DNA of 64,000 nucleotides, taken from positions 107,389 to 171,388 of the forward strand of contig NZ_BMEU01000006.1 of NCBI RefSeq assembly GCF_014637085.1, read 5' to 3'. Under the pieces are notes generated by a model, which had not been told where the DNA came from, did no database searches, and saw only the letters and a program-made list of their open reading frames with translations. This stretch comes from Comamonas phosphati (GTDB lineage: Bacteria > Pseudomonadota > Gammaproteobacteria > Burkholderiales > Burkholderiaceae_C). A program made the translations under genes and the position numbers. Below, in pieces: positions 19,913-28,905 of this stretch. Every line of letters begins with the position of its first letter. The stretch's first letter is position 1.

Positions 19913-19938
19913 ATTTTTGTTCCTGAGGCTTCCAATAC

Positions 19939-21858
19939 ATGATCCAAGTCACGCTCCCCGACGGCTCCAAACGTGAGTTTCCCGGCCCTGTCACCGTCGG
20001 CGAGGTCGCCGCCTCCATCGGCGCAGGGCTGGCCAAGGCCGCCCTGGCCGGCAAGGTCGACGGCAAGGTGGTCGACACCAGCTTCGTCATCGACCACGAC
20101 GCGCCGCTGTCCATCGTTACCGCCAAGGATGCCGACGGCCTGGAGGTGATTCGCCATTCCACCGCCCACCTGCTGGCCTATGCGGTCAAGGAGTTGTTTC
20201 CTGACGCGCAGGTCACGATTGGCCCAGTGATCGAGAACGGGTTTTTCTACGATTTCTCGTACAAGCGGCCCTTCACCCCTGAAGACCTTGTCGCCATCGA
20301 AAAGCGCATGACCGAGCTGGCCGCCAAGGACGAACCCGTGGTGCGGCGCGTGCTGCCGCGCGACGAGGCCGTGGCCTACTTCAAGAGCCTGGGCGAGAAC
20401 TACAAGGCCGAGATCATCGCCAGCATCCCCAGCAACGAGGATGTGAGCCTGTACCGCGAAGGCAGCTTCGAAGACCTGTGCCGCGGCCCCCACGTGCCCA
20501 GCACCGGCAAGCTCAAGCACTTCAAGCTCATGAAGGTGGCCGGAGCCTACTGGCGCGGCGACCACCGCAACGAGATGCTGCAGCGCATCTACGGCACGGC
20601 CTGGGCCAGCAAGGACGAGCTGCAGCAGTACCTGACCATGCTGGAAGAGGCCGAGAAGCGCGATCACCGCAAGCTGGGCCGAGAGCTCGACCTGTTCCAT
20701 ATCGACGAGCATTCGCCCGGCACCGTGTTCTGGCATCCCAAGGGCTGGTCCATCTGGCAGCAGGTCGAGCAGTACATGCGCTGCGTCTACCAGGACAACG
20801 GCTACCAGGAAGTCAAGGCGCCGCAGATCCTGGACAAGGGCCTGTGGGAGAAGACCGGCCACTGGGACAAGTACCGCGAGAACATGTTCACGACCGAGTC
20901 GGAAAAGCGTGAATATGCCCTGAAGCCCATGAACTGCCCGGGCCACATCCTCATCTTCAAGCAGGGCATCAAGAGCTACCGCGACCTGCCGCTGCGCTTC
21001 GGCGAGTTCGGCAACTGCCACCGCAACGAGCCCACTGGCTCGCTGCACGGCATCATGCGCGTGCGCGCCTTCACGCAGGATGACGGCCACATCTTCTGCA
21101 CCGAAGGCCAGATCCAGGCGGAAGTGACGGCTTTCACCTCGCTGCTGCAAAAGGTCTATGCCGACTTCGGCTTCACCAACATCCTGTACCGCCTGTCCAC
21201 CCGCCCCGAAAAGCGCATTGGCACGGACGAAGCCTGGGACAAGGCCGAGAAGGCACTGGCCGAGGGCCTGCGCGCCTCGGGCTGCGAATTCGAATACCTG
21301 CCCGGCGAAGGTGCCTTCTACGGCCCCAAGATCGAGTACACGCTGAAGGATGCGCTGGGCCGCGAATGGCAGTGCGGCACCATCCAGGTGGACCCCAACC
21401 TGCCCGAGCGGCTGGACGCCGAATTCGTGGGCGAAGACGGCGAGCGTCACCGTCCCATCATGCTGCACCGCGCCATCCTGGGCTCGCTGGAGCGCTTCAT
21501 CGGCATTCTGATCGAGCACCACTCGGGCGCCTTGCCCGCCTGGCTGGCTCCCGTGCAGGCTGCCGTGCTCAACATCACCGATGCCCAGGCCGACTATGCC
21601 CAGGAAGTGGTACAAAAGCTGCAAAAAGCATTGCCTAATCAAAGCCTTAGGGTGGTGAGCGATCTGCGCAACGAAAAGATTACGTATAAAATACGCGAGC
21701 ATTCGATGCAAAAGCTGCCTTTTATCCTGGTTGCAGGCGACAAGGAAAAGGCAGCTGGTGCGGTTGCAGTGCGCGCCCGGGGTAACAAAGACCTCGGTGT
21801 GATGTCGGTTGATGCGTTTATCGAACTGCTCGCCAAGGACATCGCTGCCAAGGCCTGA
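19939..21858 (+). CDS. thrS: Threonyl-tRNA synthetase
   Basis: A 639-residue class II enzyme that charges tRNA-Thr. Domains in order: TGS (about 1-62), editing domain with [11 protein letters not shown] (about 63-240), catalytic core ([36 protein letters not shown]) and the C-terminal anticodon-binding domain. Length is standard. It heads the thrS-infC-rpmI-rplT-pheS-pheT block and is preceded by a threonine leader peptide and attenuator, so it is probably induced by threonine starvation. Confidence 0.98.
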   Translation: MIQVTLPDGSKREFPGPVTVGEVAASIGAGLAKAALAGKVDGKVVDTSFVIDHDAPLSIVTAKDADGLEVIRHSTAHLLAYAVKELFPDAQVTIGPVIENGFFYDFSYKRPFTPEDLVAIEKRMTELAAKDEPVVRRVLPRDEAVAYFKSLGENYKAEIIASIPSNEDVSLYREGSFEDLCRGPHVPSTGKLKHFKLMKVAGAYWRGDHRNEMLQRIYGTAWASKDELQQYLTMLEEAEKRDHRKLGRELDLFHIDEHSPGTVFWHPKGWSIWQQVEQYMRCVYQDNGYQEVKAPQILDKGLWEKTGHWDKYRENMFTTESEKREYALKPMNCPGHILIFKQGIKSYRDLPLRFGEFGNCHRNEPTGSLHGIMRVRAFTQDDGHIFCTEGQIQAEVTAFTSLLQKVYADFGFTNILYRLSTRPEKRIGTDEAWDKAEKALAEGLRASGCEFEYLPGEGAFYGPKIEYTLKDALGREWQCGTIQVDPNLPERLDAEFVGEDGERHRPIMLHRAILGSLERFIGILIEHHSGALPAWLAPVQAAVLNITDAQADYAQEVVQKLQKALPNQSLRVVSDLRNEKITYKIREHSMQKLPFILVAGDKEKAAGAVAVRARGNKDLGVMSVDAFIELLAKDIAAKA

Positions 21859-21879
21859 TACAAAGACAGTTTTGTGGCG

Positions 21880-21910
21880 AGCCGGCTGCGCGCATTGCGC
21901 GCAAGCGGCT
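21880..21910 (+). promoter_or_regulatory. Stem-loop in the infC leader
   Basis: TGCGCGC and GCGCGCA form a perfect 7-bp stem with loop ATT, extended by five more pairs across two mismatches. It ends 38 bases before the infC start and could affect transcription or infC translation. Confidence 0.45.
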
Positions 21911-21947
21911 ACGCTGTTGTAGCCATTTCAATCCAAGGGTGAAAACC

Positions 21948-22568
21948 ATAGCTACTGAATTTCGTGATCGGCGCCACCGTGAAGAGCGCAAGCATCGCCT
22001 CAACCGAGAAATCATGGCGCCTGAAGTGCGTCTGTCTGGTCCCGAGAATGAGGCGCTGGGCATCGTGCCGCTGCAGGAAGCGCTGCGCATGGCTGGCGAG
22101 CTGGATGTTGATCTGGTGGAAATCGCCGCTACGGCCAGTCCTCCGGTCTGCCGTTTGATGGATTACGGCAAGTTCAAGTACCAGGAACAGAAGAAGGCTG
22201 CCGAGGCCAAGGCCAAGCAGACCGTCATCGAAATCAAGGAAGTCAAGTTCCGTCCCGGTACCGACGATGGCGACTACAACATCAAGCTGCGCAACATCCG
22301 CCGTTTCCTGGGCGATGGCGACAAGGTGAAGGTCACGCTGCGTTTCCGCGGCCGTGAAATCACGCACCAGCAGCTCGGCCTGGATCTGCTCAACCGCCTG
22401 CGCGACGATCTGGCCGACAGCATCCAGGTGGAGCAGTTTCCCAAGCTGGAAGGCCGCCAGATGATCATGATGATCGCGCCTTCGCGCAGCAAAAAGCCTG
22501 TGGCCGGCGGCAAGGCACAAGGCGATGCTCCCGCAGTGGCTGCATCTGCTGCTGAAGATAAGGCATAA
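21948..22568 (+). CDS. infC: Translation initiation factor IF-3
   Basis: A 206-residue IF-3: N-domain ([20 protein letters not shown]), linker rich in Lys/Glu, and C-domain ([36 protein letters not shown]). It binds the 30S subunit and rejects wrong start codons. The start is taken as AUA at 21948: AGGGTG lies six bases before it, and the protein then begins exactly as IF-3 should. A GTG at 21939 overlaps this Shine-Dalgarno and is unlikely. A non-AUG start allows IF-3 to limit its own synthesis. Confidence 0.95.
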   Translation: MATEFRDRRHREERKHRLNREIMAPEVRLSGPENEALGIVPLQEALRMAGELDVDLVEIAATASPPVCRLMDYGKFKYQEQKKAAEAKAKQTVIEIKEVKFRPGTDDGDYNIKLRNIRRFLGDGDKVKVTLRFRGREITHQQLGLDLLNRLRDDLADSIQVEQFPKLEGRQMIMMIAPSRSKKPVAGGKAQGDAPAVAASAAEDKA

Positions 22569-22592
22569 TCGCTGTCTGCCTTGAAAGGCAAG

Positions 22593-22616
22593 AGTGGGTT
22601 GCGCAAGCGGCCCACT
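22593..22616 (+). terminator. Possible attenuator between infC and rpmI
   Basis: AGTGGG and CCCACT flank a 12-base loop and are followed by TTTGTTTTG. The stem is short and the T-run interrupted, so it would at most terminate partially. Confidence 0.4.
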
Positions 22617-22644
22617 TTTGTTTTGCTGCGGATTTTCCGCCGCT

Positions 22645-22710
22645 GAGTGGAGTCGATCCACTCGACAGGATTTGCAGGCCTGCCTGCGAAACACCCGCTT
22701 TCGGGCGGGT
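22645..22710 (+). promoter_or_regulatory. Structured leader of rpmI
   Basis: Two hairpins lie in tandem: GAGTGGA/TCCACTC (22645-22663) and CACCCGC/GCGGGTG (about 22691-22710). They precede rpmI-rplT, where L20 autoregulation through a leader is known in other bacteria; whether this leader does so is unknown. Confidence 0.4.
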
Positions 22711-22789
22711 GCACAAGTGCCTCGGTGGCCAGCGAAGTGTGCGCAAAGTTGCGCACCGCCTCACGAGCACAATTAACAGGAGCATTCAC

Positions 22790-22993
22790 ATGCCCAAAAT
22801 GAAGACCAAGAGCAGCGCGAAGAAGCGTTTTCGCGTTCGTCCAGGTGGTACCGTCAAGCGCGGTCAAGCCTTCAAGCGTCACATCTTGACCAAGAAGACC
22901 ACCAAGAACAAGCGCCATCTGCGTGGTGCAGTGAACGTGCATGAGACCAACATGGGTCACGTCGCACAGATGCTGCCCGGTGCTGGCCTGTAA
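22790..22993 (+). CDS. rpmI: 50S ribosomal protein L35
   Basis: A 67-residue very basic protein, [19 protein letters not shown] to the C-terminus, full length for L35. The start at 22790 has CAGGAG upstream; the longer open frame is only leader sequence. Followed by rplT after 25 bases, as usual. Confidence 0.97.
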   Translation: MPKMKTKSSAKKRFRVRPGGTVKRGQAFKRHILTKKTTKNKRHLRGAVNVHETNMGHVAQMLPGAGL

Positions 22994-23018
22994 CAACTGA
23001 CGAACAAGGAGAAAACTC

Positions 23019-23378
23019 ATGCCTCGCGTCAAACGTGGTGTAACGGCCCGTGCCCGTCACAAAAAAGTTCTAGCCCTGTCCAAGGGTTTCCGCGGCCGCC
23101 GCGGTAACGTCTTCCGCATCGCCAAGCAGGCGGTGATGAAGGCAGGCCAATACGCCTACCGTGACCGCCGCAACAAGAAGCGCGTGTTCCGTCAGCTGTG
23201 GATCGCCCGTATCAACGCCGCTGCACGTGAACTGGGCCTGACCTACAGCCAGTTCGCCAACGGCCTGAAGAAGGCTGCGATCGAAATCGACCGCAAGATG
23301 CTGGCCGATATCGCCGTGCACGACAAGGCTGCCTTTGCAGCTATCGTCGACCAAGTCAAGGCCAAGCTGGCTGCCTAA
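23019..23378 (+). CDS. rplT: 50S ribosomal protein L20
   Basis: A 119-residue L20, beginning [20 protein letters not shown], with the globular C-terminal half ([20 protein letters not shown]). It binds 23S rRNA early in assembly and in many bacteria controls its own operon. AAGGAG is eight bases upstream. Confidence 0.98.
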   Translation: MPRVKRGVTARARHKKVLALSKGFRGRRGNVFRIAKQAVMKAGQYAYRDRRNKKRVFRQLWIARINAAARELGLTYSQFANGLKKAAIEIDRKMLADIAVHDKAAFAAIVDQVKAKLAA

Positions 23379-23429
23379 GGTCACGATCGGTAGTTACTCT
23401 TGATTTAGTAGCTGCTGGTGCACAAACAG

Positions 23430-23470
23430 CAAGGGCTAGGGCTTGAAAAGGCACTAGCCCTTGTTTTTTT
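23430..23470 (+). terminator. Terminator between rplT and pheS
   Basis: CAAGGGCTAG (23430-23439) pairs with CTAGCCCTTG (23454-23463), followed by a T7 run. It ends 57 bases before pheS, so pheST may have its own promoter or receive read-through. No phenylalanine-rich leader peptide was found before it. Confidence 0.85.
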
Positions 23471-23527
23471 GTCGCCGGGCTTCTCCAGTCGGGAGGCCCA
23501 GGCATTTAACGTCGATAAAGAGTCGAT

Positions 23528-24580
23528 ATGAACGAGTTGGATTCTCTGGTCGAAAGCGCGCAGCAACTGTTTGCGCAAGCTCTTACTCCTGCCGATCTGG
23601 AAAATGCCAAGGCGCAGTTTCTGGGCAAGTCGGGCAAGATGACCGAGCTCATGAAGGGCATGGCGCAGCTTTCCGTCGAAGAGAAAAAATCGCGCGGCGC
23701 GGCGATCAACGTGGCCAAGCAGGCCATCGAGTCGCTTCTCACCGCCCGCCGCAAGGCCCTGGCCGACGCGGAGCTGGAGGCCCACCTGAAGGCCGAAGTG
23801 CTGGACGTGACGCTGCCCGGCCGCCGCCGTGGCACGGGCGGCCTGCATCCGGTGTCGCTGACGCTGGAGCGCATCGAAGGCATCTTCGGCTCCATGGGCT
23901 TCGATGTGGCCGAGGGCCCCGAGATCGAATCCGACTGGTTCAACTTCACGGCGCTCAACACGCCGGAAGACCATCCCGCACGCTCCATGCACGACACCTT
24001 CTATGTGGAAGGCGGCACGCAGCATGCCCCCAATCTGCTGCGCACGCACACCAGCCCCATGCAGGTGCGCCATGCCGTGCAGCACGTGAAGAAATACCGC
24101 AATCTGATCGACGCCGGCCAGAGCATGCCCGAGATCCGCGTGATCGCGCCGGGCCGTACCTACCGCGTGGACAGCGATGCCACCCACTCGCCGATGTTCC
24201 ACCAGTGCGAAGGCCTGTGGATCGGCGAGAACGTGAGCTTCAAGGACCTGAAGGTCGTGTTCACCGACTTCTGCAAGACCTTCTTCGAACAGGACGACCT
24301 GGTGCTGCGCTTTCGCCCCAGCTTCTTCCCGTTCACCGAGCCTTCGGCCGAGATCGACATCCAGTTCCAGAGCGGCCCGCTGGCCGGCCGCTGGCTCGAA
24401 GTGGCGGGCTCCGGCCAGGTGCACCCCAACGTGGTGCGCAACATGGGCCTGGACCCCGAGAAATACATCGGCTTTGCCTTTGGCATGGGCCCCGACCGCC
24501 TGACCATGCTGCGTTATGGCGTGAACGACCTGCGCCTGTTCTTCGATGGCGACATCCGTTTCCTGTCGCAGTTTCAGTAA
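23528..24580 (+). CDS. pheS: Phenylalanyl-tRNA synthetase alpha subunit
   Basis: A 350-residue catalytic subunit. It has an N-terminal coiled coil for tRNA binding (about 1-90) and the class II core: [20 protein letters not shown], motif 2 ([15 protein letters not shown]), [16 protein letters not shown] and motif 3 ([17 protein letters not shown]). It pairs with PheT to charge tRNA-Phe. Standard length. Confidence 0.98.
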   Translation: MNELDSLVESAQQLFAQALTPADLENAKAQFLGKSGKMTELMKGMAQLSVEEKKSRGAAINVAKQAIESLLTARRKALADAELEAHLKAEVLDVTLPGRRRGTGGLHPVSLTLERIEGIFGSMGFDVAEGPEIESDWFNFTALNTPEDHPARSMHDTFYVEGGTQHAPNLLRTHTSPMQVRHAVQHVKKYRNLIDAGQSMPEIRVIAPGRTYRVDSDATHSPMFHQCEGLWIGENVSFKDLKVVFTDFCKTFFEQDDLVLRFRPSFFPFTEPSAEIDIQFQSGPLAGRWLEVAGSGQVHPNVVRNMGLDPEKYIGFAFGMGPDRLTMLRYGVNDLRLFFDGDIRFLSQFQ

Positions 24581-24590
24581 TTGAAAAAGT

Positions 24591-24668
24591 GAGCTGCCAG
24601 CGCTTGGTACCTGTGGATTTCAAAGAAAGAACAAGACGAAAACCACAAGTTGCAAGCGCTATCAGCTC
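24591..24668. repeat. Imperfect inverted repeat between pheS and pheT
   Basis: GAGCTGCCAGCGCTTG (24591-24606) and CAAGCGCTATCAGCTC (24653-24668) match as inverted arms at 14 of 16 positions with a 46-base interior. The AGCGCTT core resembles a short intergenic repeat common in Comamonadaceae as I remember. Confidence 0.55.
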
Positions 24669-24744
24669 CTCTTTTGAAAGCAAGATCGCCACACAGCCGG
24701 CCAGCGCTGCCAGCGCGCCGGCATGAACGCCAAAGAGTCTGACT

Positions 24745-27210
24745 ATGCAATTTCCTGAATCCTGGTTGCGCGAGTACTGCAACCCGCAGCTGACCACCCA
24801 AGAACTGGCCGATACCCTGACCATGGCCGGCCTCGAGGTCGAAGAGATGGACCCCGTGGCGCCGCCTTTCACCGGCATCGTGGTCGGTGAAATCAAGGAG
24901 GCCGTGCAGCATCCCGACGCCGACCGCCTGCGCATTTGCCAGGTGGACGTGGGCGCCCCGGAGCTGCTGAACATCGTCTGCGGCGCACTCAATGCGCGCG
25001 TGGGCATCCGCATTCCCTGCGCCACCGTGGGCGCCGAGCTGCCCCCGGGCGAAGACGGCAAGCCCTTCAAGATCAAGATCGGCAAGCTGCGCGGCGTGCC
25101 AAGCCACGGCATGCTGTGCTCGGCCAAGGAGCTGGGCATTGCCGACGAGCACGGCGGCCTGCTGGAGCTGCCGCTCGATGCCCCTCTGGGTCGGAACGTG
25201 CGCGAGTACCTGAACCTCGATGACACGCTGTTCACCCTCAAGCTCACGCCGAACCTGGCGCATTGCCTGAGCGTCTATGGCGTGGCGCGCGAGCTGTCGG
25301 CCTTGACCGGCACGCCGCTCAAGCCGCTGTCCTTCCCCGCTGCTGCCGTGGCTTCACAAGACAAGCTGCCTGTGAAGGTGGAAGCGACCGATCTGTGCGG
25401 CCGCTTCTCGGGCCGCGTGGTGCGCAACGTCAATACCCAGGTCAAGACGCCCCAGTGGATGGTGGACCGCCTGGCGCGCTGCGGCCAGCGCTCCGTGTCG
25501 CCGCTGGTGGACATCTCCAACTACGTGATGTTCGAGCTGGGCCGTCCCAGCCACATCTTCGATCTGGACAAGATCCACGGCGGCCTTCAAGTCCGCTGGG
25601 GCAAGGAGGGCGAAACGCTCAAGCTGCTCAACGGCAACACCATCAAGATCGACGATTTCATCCAGGTCGGCGTGATCGCCGACGACAAGGAAGTCGAGTC
25701 CCTGGCCGGCATCATGGGCGGTGACGCCACGGCCGTGTCCGATGACACGAAGAACATCTACATCGAGGCCGCCTTCTGGTGGCCCAAGGCCGTGGCCGGC
25801 CGCTCGCGCCACTTCAACTTCTCGACCGACGCCGGCCACCGCTTCGAGCGCGGCGTGGACCCCGAGCACACGGTGGAACACATCGAGCGCATCACCGCCC
25901 TGGTGCTGGAGATCTGCGGCACGCCCGAGACCCAGTGCGGCCCGATGGATGACCTGCAGCCCAATATGCCGGCGCCCAAGACGGTGCAACTGCGCGTGGC
26001 GCGTGCCGCCAAGGTCATCGGCATGCCCGTGACCCAGCAGCAATGCCTGGACGCCTTGAACGGCCTGGGCCTGCCGGCGACGGTGGCCAGCGAAGGCTTG
26101 ATCAGCGTGACCGCGCCCACCTTCCGCTTCGACATCAATCTGGAAGAGGATCTGATCGAGGAAGTGGCCCGCATGGTCGGCTACGAGAACCTGCCGACTT
26201 CCAAGCCGCTGGCACCCATCTCGCCCAAGCTGCGCGCCGAGAACCAGCGCAGCCCGTTTGCCGTGCGCCGTGAGCTGGCGGCCCTGGGCTACCAGGAAAC
26301 CATCAACTTCAGCTTCGTCGAGGAAAAGTGGGAGCAGGAGCTGGCCGGCAACAACCATGCCATCAAGCTGCTCAACCCCATTGCCAGCCACCTGAGCGTG
26401 ATGCGCTCGTCGCTGCTGGGCTCGCTGCTGCAGGTGCTGAAGTTCAACGTGGACCGCAAGGCCCAGCGCGTGCGCGTGTTCGAACTGGGTCGCGTGTTCT
26501 TCAAGGATGACTCGGTGGTCGACTCCGACACCACCGTGAAGGGCTTTTACCAGCCCATGCGCGTGGCCGGCCTGGCCTATGGTGCAGCCGACCAGCTGCA
26601 ATGGGGCAGGGCCGAGGCCAAGGTGGACTTCTACGACCTCAAGGGCGACGTGGAAGCCCTGCTGGCGCCTCTGGTGCCCGTGTTCGAGCCCGCCGAGCAT
26701 CCTGCCATGCACCCCGGCCGCTGCGCCCGCGTGCTGCTGAACGGCAAGCCCGTCGGCTTTGTCGGCGAGCTGCATCCCAAGTGGCGCCAGGAATGGGATC
26801 TGGCGCAAGCGCCTATCATGTTCGAACTGGAACTCGACGCCGTGCTGGCCCGCAACGTGGCCGTGTTCAAGCCTGTGGCCAAGCATCAGGCCGTGGAGCG
26901 CGACATCGCCGTGGTGGTCAAGGAAGCCGTGACCCATGCCCAGATCATGGACGCCGTCTTCGCGGCCAAAACCGGTGGTACGGCCGAAGGCATTTTGCGC
27001 AATGCCGCGCTGTTCGACGTGTTCCGGCCCAAGAAGCTCAAGGCCGGCGAGGAAGCCGCCGCCGGCAGCCTGGCCCAGGACGAGAAGAGCCTGGCCGTGC
27101 GCCTGACGCTGATGAGCGACGAGGGTACGCTTGCCGACGCGCAGATCGAGCAGGCCGTGCAAGCGGTGCTGGCGCAGCTGCAAGAGCGTGTGGCCGCCCG
27201 TCTGCGCTGA
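24745..27210 (+). CDS. pheT: Phenylalanyl-tRNA synthetase beta subunit
   Basis: An 821-residue subunit: EMAP-like tRNA-binding domain (about 39-150, [15 protein letters not shown]), B3/B4 editing domain (about 210-370), B5, the pseudo-catalytic domain, and the C-terminal anticodon-binding FDX-ACB fold ([20 protein letters not shown]). It edits mischarged Tyr-tRNA and binds tRNA. It lies 164 bases after pheS and 29 before ihfA. Confidence 0.98.
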   Translation: MQFPESWLREYCNPQLTTQELADTLTMAGLEVEEMDPVAPPFTGIVVGEIKEAVQHPDADRLRICQVDVGAPELLNIVCGALNARVGIRIPCATVGAELPPGEDGKPFKIKIGKLRGVPSHGMLCSAKELGIADEHGGLLELPLDAPLGRNVREYLNLDDTLFTLKLTPNLAHCLSVYGVARELSALTGTPLKPLSFPAAAVASQDKLPVKVEATDLCGRFSGRVVRNVNTQVKTPQWMVDRLARCGQRSVSPLVDISNYVMFELGRPSHIFDLDKIHGGLQVRWGKEGETLKLLNGNTIKIDDFIQVGVIADDKEVESLAGIMGGDATAVSDDTKNIYIEAAFWWPKAVAGRSRHFNFSTDAGHRFERGVDPEHTVEHIERITALVLEICGTPETQCGPMDDLQPNMPAPKTVQLRVARAAKVIGMPVTQQQCLDALNGLGLPATVASEGLISVTAPTFRFDINLEEDLIEEVARMVGYENLPTSKPLAPISPKLRAENQRSPFAVRRELAALGYQETINFSFVEEKWEQELAGNNHAIKLLNPIASHLSVMRSSLLGSLLQVLKFNVDRKAQRVRVFELGRVFFKDDSVVDSDTTVKGFYQPMRVAGLAYGAADQLQWGRAEAKVDFYDLKGDVEALLAPLVPVFEPAEHPAMHPGRCARVLLNGKPVGFVGELHPKWRQEWDLAQAPIMFELELDAVLARNVAVFKPVAKHQAVERDIAVVVKEAVTHAQIMDAVFAAKTGGTAEGILRNAALFDVFRPKKLKAGEEAAAGSLAQDEKSLAVRLTLMSDEGTLADAQIEQAVQAVLAQLQERVAARLR

Positions 27211-27239
27211 TCATGTTCAACCCTCAAGGAGACCGCCCC

Positions 27240-27566
27240 ATGGAACTGGCAGTAGAGAGCATAGACAGCCCTGCGCTGACCAAGGCGCAGCTGGCCGATC
27301 TGCTGTTTGACGAAATCGGCTTGAACAAGCGCGAAGCCAAGGATATGGTGGATGCCTTCTTCGACCTGATCTCGCAGAGCCTGGTGGACGGAGAAGACGT
27401 CAAGCTCTCGGGTTTCGGCAACTTCCAGATCCGCACCAAGGCGCCGCGCCCGGGCCGCAATCCGCGCACGGGTGAATTGATTCCGATTGCAGCGCGCCGC
27501 GTGGTGACCTTTCATGCCAGCAGCAAGCTCAAGGAACTGATCCAGGCCGACCATCCTGCGATCTGA
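27240..27566 (+). CDS. ihfA: Integration host factor alpha subunit
   Basis: A 108-residue HU/IHF-family protein: [20 protein letters not shown], the [13 protein letters not shown] turn and the DNA-arm [20 protein letters not shown]. With IhfB it bends DNA at specific sites. Start 27240 follows CAAGGAGA. The pheT-ihfA order is conserved in proteobacteria. Confidence 0.97.
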   Translation: MELAVESIDSPALTKAQLADLLFDEIGLNKREAKDMVDAFFDLISQSLVDGEDVKLSGFGNFQIRTKAPRPGRNPRTGELIPIAARRVVTFHASSKLKELIQADHPAI

Positions 27567-27691
27567 AGACGGCGAGCCTGCGCTTGATGACGTTGCTTCG
27601 TCGCGGATGAAGTTTCAGGCTCGTCTTCTTTGAGCGCTATATTGCGCGCATCACTATGCGCCTTCTTGGGCCGATATCGACTGCAACCGCC

Positions 27692-28168
27692 ATGGCTTCA
27701 CATTTGCCCGTCATTCCTGCCAAACGTTATTTCACCATCGGTGAAGTGGCGGATCTGTGCGACGTGAAGCCGCATGTGCTCAGATACTGGGAGCAGGAGT
27801 TCACCCAGCTCAAGCCCATGAAGCGCCGCGGCAACCGCCGCTATTACCAGCACCACGAGGTGCTGATGATTCGCCGTATCCGCGAGCTGCTGTACGAGCA
27901 GGGCTTCACCATCAGCGGCGCCCGTAACCGCCTGCGCGAAACCGGTGCCGGCGCCAATACTCGCCTGGGTGCTGCAGTGCCGCTGGCTGGTACGTCGGGA
28001 GAGGCGACCGCGTCCAGTACCTGTGTCTCGCCGGCAAGCCTGGTGCAGGAGGGCGAGCCCGAAGCGCAAACTGCATTCGCCGGCCTGCGCTTCGGCGCGG
28101 TGCCTGCCCTGAGCACCGAGGAGATTCGCGAAGAGCTGCTGCAGATCCGTTCGCTGCTTTCGCTGTGA
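27692..28168 (+). CDS. MerR-family regulator
   Basis: A 158-residue protein with an N-terminal MerR helix-turn-helix (YFTIGEVADLCDVKPHVLRY then RRGNRRYYQHHEVLMIRRI) and a short non-conserved tail without metal-binding cysteines. Homologues sit between ihfA and tRNA-Pro in many beta- and gamma-proteobacteria; their targets are unknown. An upstream ATG at 27656 is possible; 27692 fits homologues better. Confidence 0.85.
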   Translation: MASHLPVIPAKRYFTIGEVADLCDVKPHVLRYWEQEFTQLKPMKRRGNRRYYQHHEVLMIRRIRELLYEQGFTISGARNRLRETGAGANTRLGAAVPLAGTSGEATASSTCVSPASLVQEGEPEAQTAFAGLRFGAVPALSTEEIREELLQIRSLLSL

Positions 28169-28199
28169 GCACCGGGAAAATGTGTATAATCTAAGTCTT

Positions 28200-28276
28200 C
28201 GGCGTGTAGCGCAGCCTGGTAGCGCACTTGCATGGGGTGCAAGGGGTCGCGAGTTCGAATCCCGCCACGCCGACCA
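28200..28276 (+). tRNA. tRNA-Pro (anticodon GGG)
   Basis: A 77-base cloverleaf with acceptor CGGCGTG/CACGCCG, anticodon stem CTTGC/GCAAG and loop ATGGGGT, and encoded CCA. The T stem contains one A-C mismatch. A terminator follows. Confidence 0.95.
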
Positions 28277-28285
28277 TTTATTCCA

Positions 28286-28325
28286 AAAAAACGGGTTGCA
28301 GATTTTTCTGCAGCCCGTTTTTCTT
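28286..28325 (+). terminator. Terminator after tRNA-Pro
   Basis: An about 16-bp stem (AAAAACGGGTTGCAGA with TCTGCAGCCCGTTTTT, one G-T pair) with T4 loop; ends in T5. It closes the merR-tRNA-Pro unit. Confidence 0.9.
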
Positions 28326-28725
28326 TGTCCGCACGAAGTCGTGATGACCTGCTTCGGATAAGCAACCGCCAGCGTCACGGGCAGGCATTCATGCAAGGTG
28401 AGAGGTCCGGCGGCCCCGTGCTTTTCCAGGCCGCTCATTGATGGCATGCATTCCTGGTTGGTGACAGCGATTGCGGTCACGAACGCAGGACTTGAAATGC
28501 ACCAGGACGCCGGCCGCAAACGTAAGAACGGTTTTTGCGTTGATTTGTGGCGGTGCTCGAGTCCATGACCGGTCTGTGCATGCCGATTGCGCGCAGCCCC
28601 TCCCAAATGCCGTGCATAATGGCGACGCGCCGGAAGGCGTCAAATCGGCAAATGCGTAACGCTCCGCATTTCGCGTCAAGACAGGGTCATCGAGAAATCG
28701 AATAAAACCCAATGCAATCAAGCAT
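28326..28725. other. Gene-free stretch between two tRNAs
   Basis: About 400 bases. No open frame has recognisable features; the region probably carries the tRNA-Arg promoter at its right end. Confidence 0.5.
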
Positions 28726-28802
28726 CTGCCCGTAGCTCAGTCGGATAGAGCAACAGCCTTCTAAGCTGTGGGTCGCAGGTTCGATCCCTGCCGGGCAGGC
28801 CA
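28726..28802 (+). tRNA. tRNA-Arg (anticodon TCT)
   Basis: A 77-base cloverleaf: acceptor CTGCCCG/CGGGCAG, anticodon stem ACAGC/GCTGT with loop CTTCTAA, T arm GCAGG/CCTGC, encoded CCA. It reads AGA codons. Confidence 0.95.
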
Positions 28803-28854
28803 GTCTTTCCAAACTCCGCAATTTCCATATCCGGTCACGGGGCCAGACCGGAAA

Positions 28855-28886
28855 AAAGCCCATGCCGTATCTGCAGCATGGGCTTT
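28855..28886 (-). terminator. Terminator of the M14 peptidase gene
   Basis: AAAGCCCATGC and GCATGGGCTTT form a perfect 11-bp stem; on the minus strand it runs into T6. It may also end the tRNA-Arg transcript from the other side. Confidence 0.85.
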
Positions 28887-28905
28887 GGATGCGTGCGGGT
28901 CTAGC

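Noticed and set aside
19282-21711. An 809-codon open frame on the minus strand across thrS
   Set aside because: It is the antisense shadow of a GC-rich gene; its product is His/Gly/Ala-rich without any family pattern, while thrS on the plus strand is certain. The same holds for long frames antisense to aceA, pheT, tex, the AI-2E gene and others.
23379-23528. A phenylalanine attenuator before pheS
   Set aside because: A good terminator is present, but no short frame with Phe codons precedes it, so it is listed as a plain terminator.
28389-28721. A 110-residue minus frame between the tRNAs
   Set aside because: No family features, no ribosome site and poor composition; treated as non-coding.
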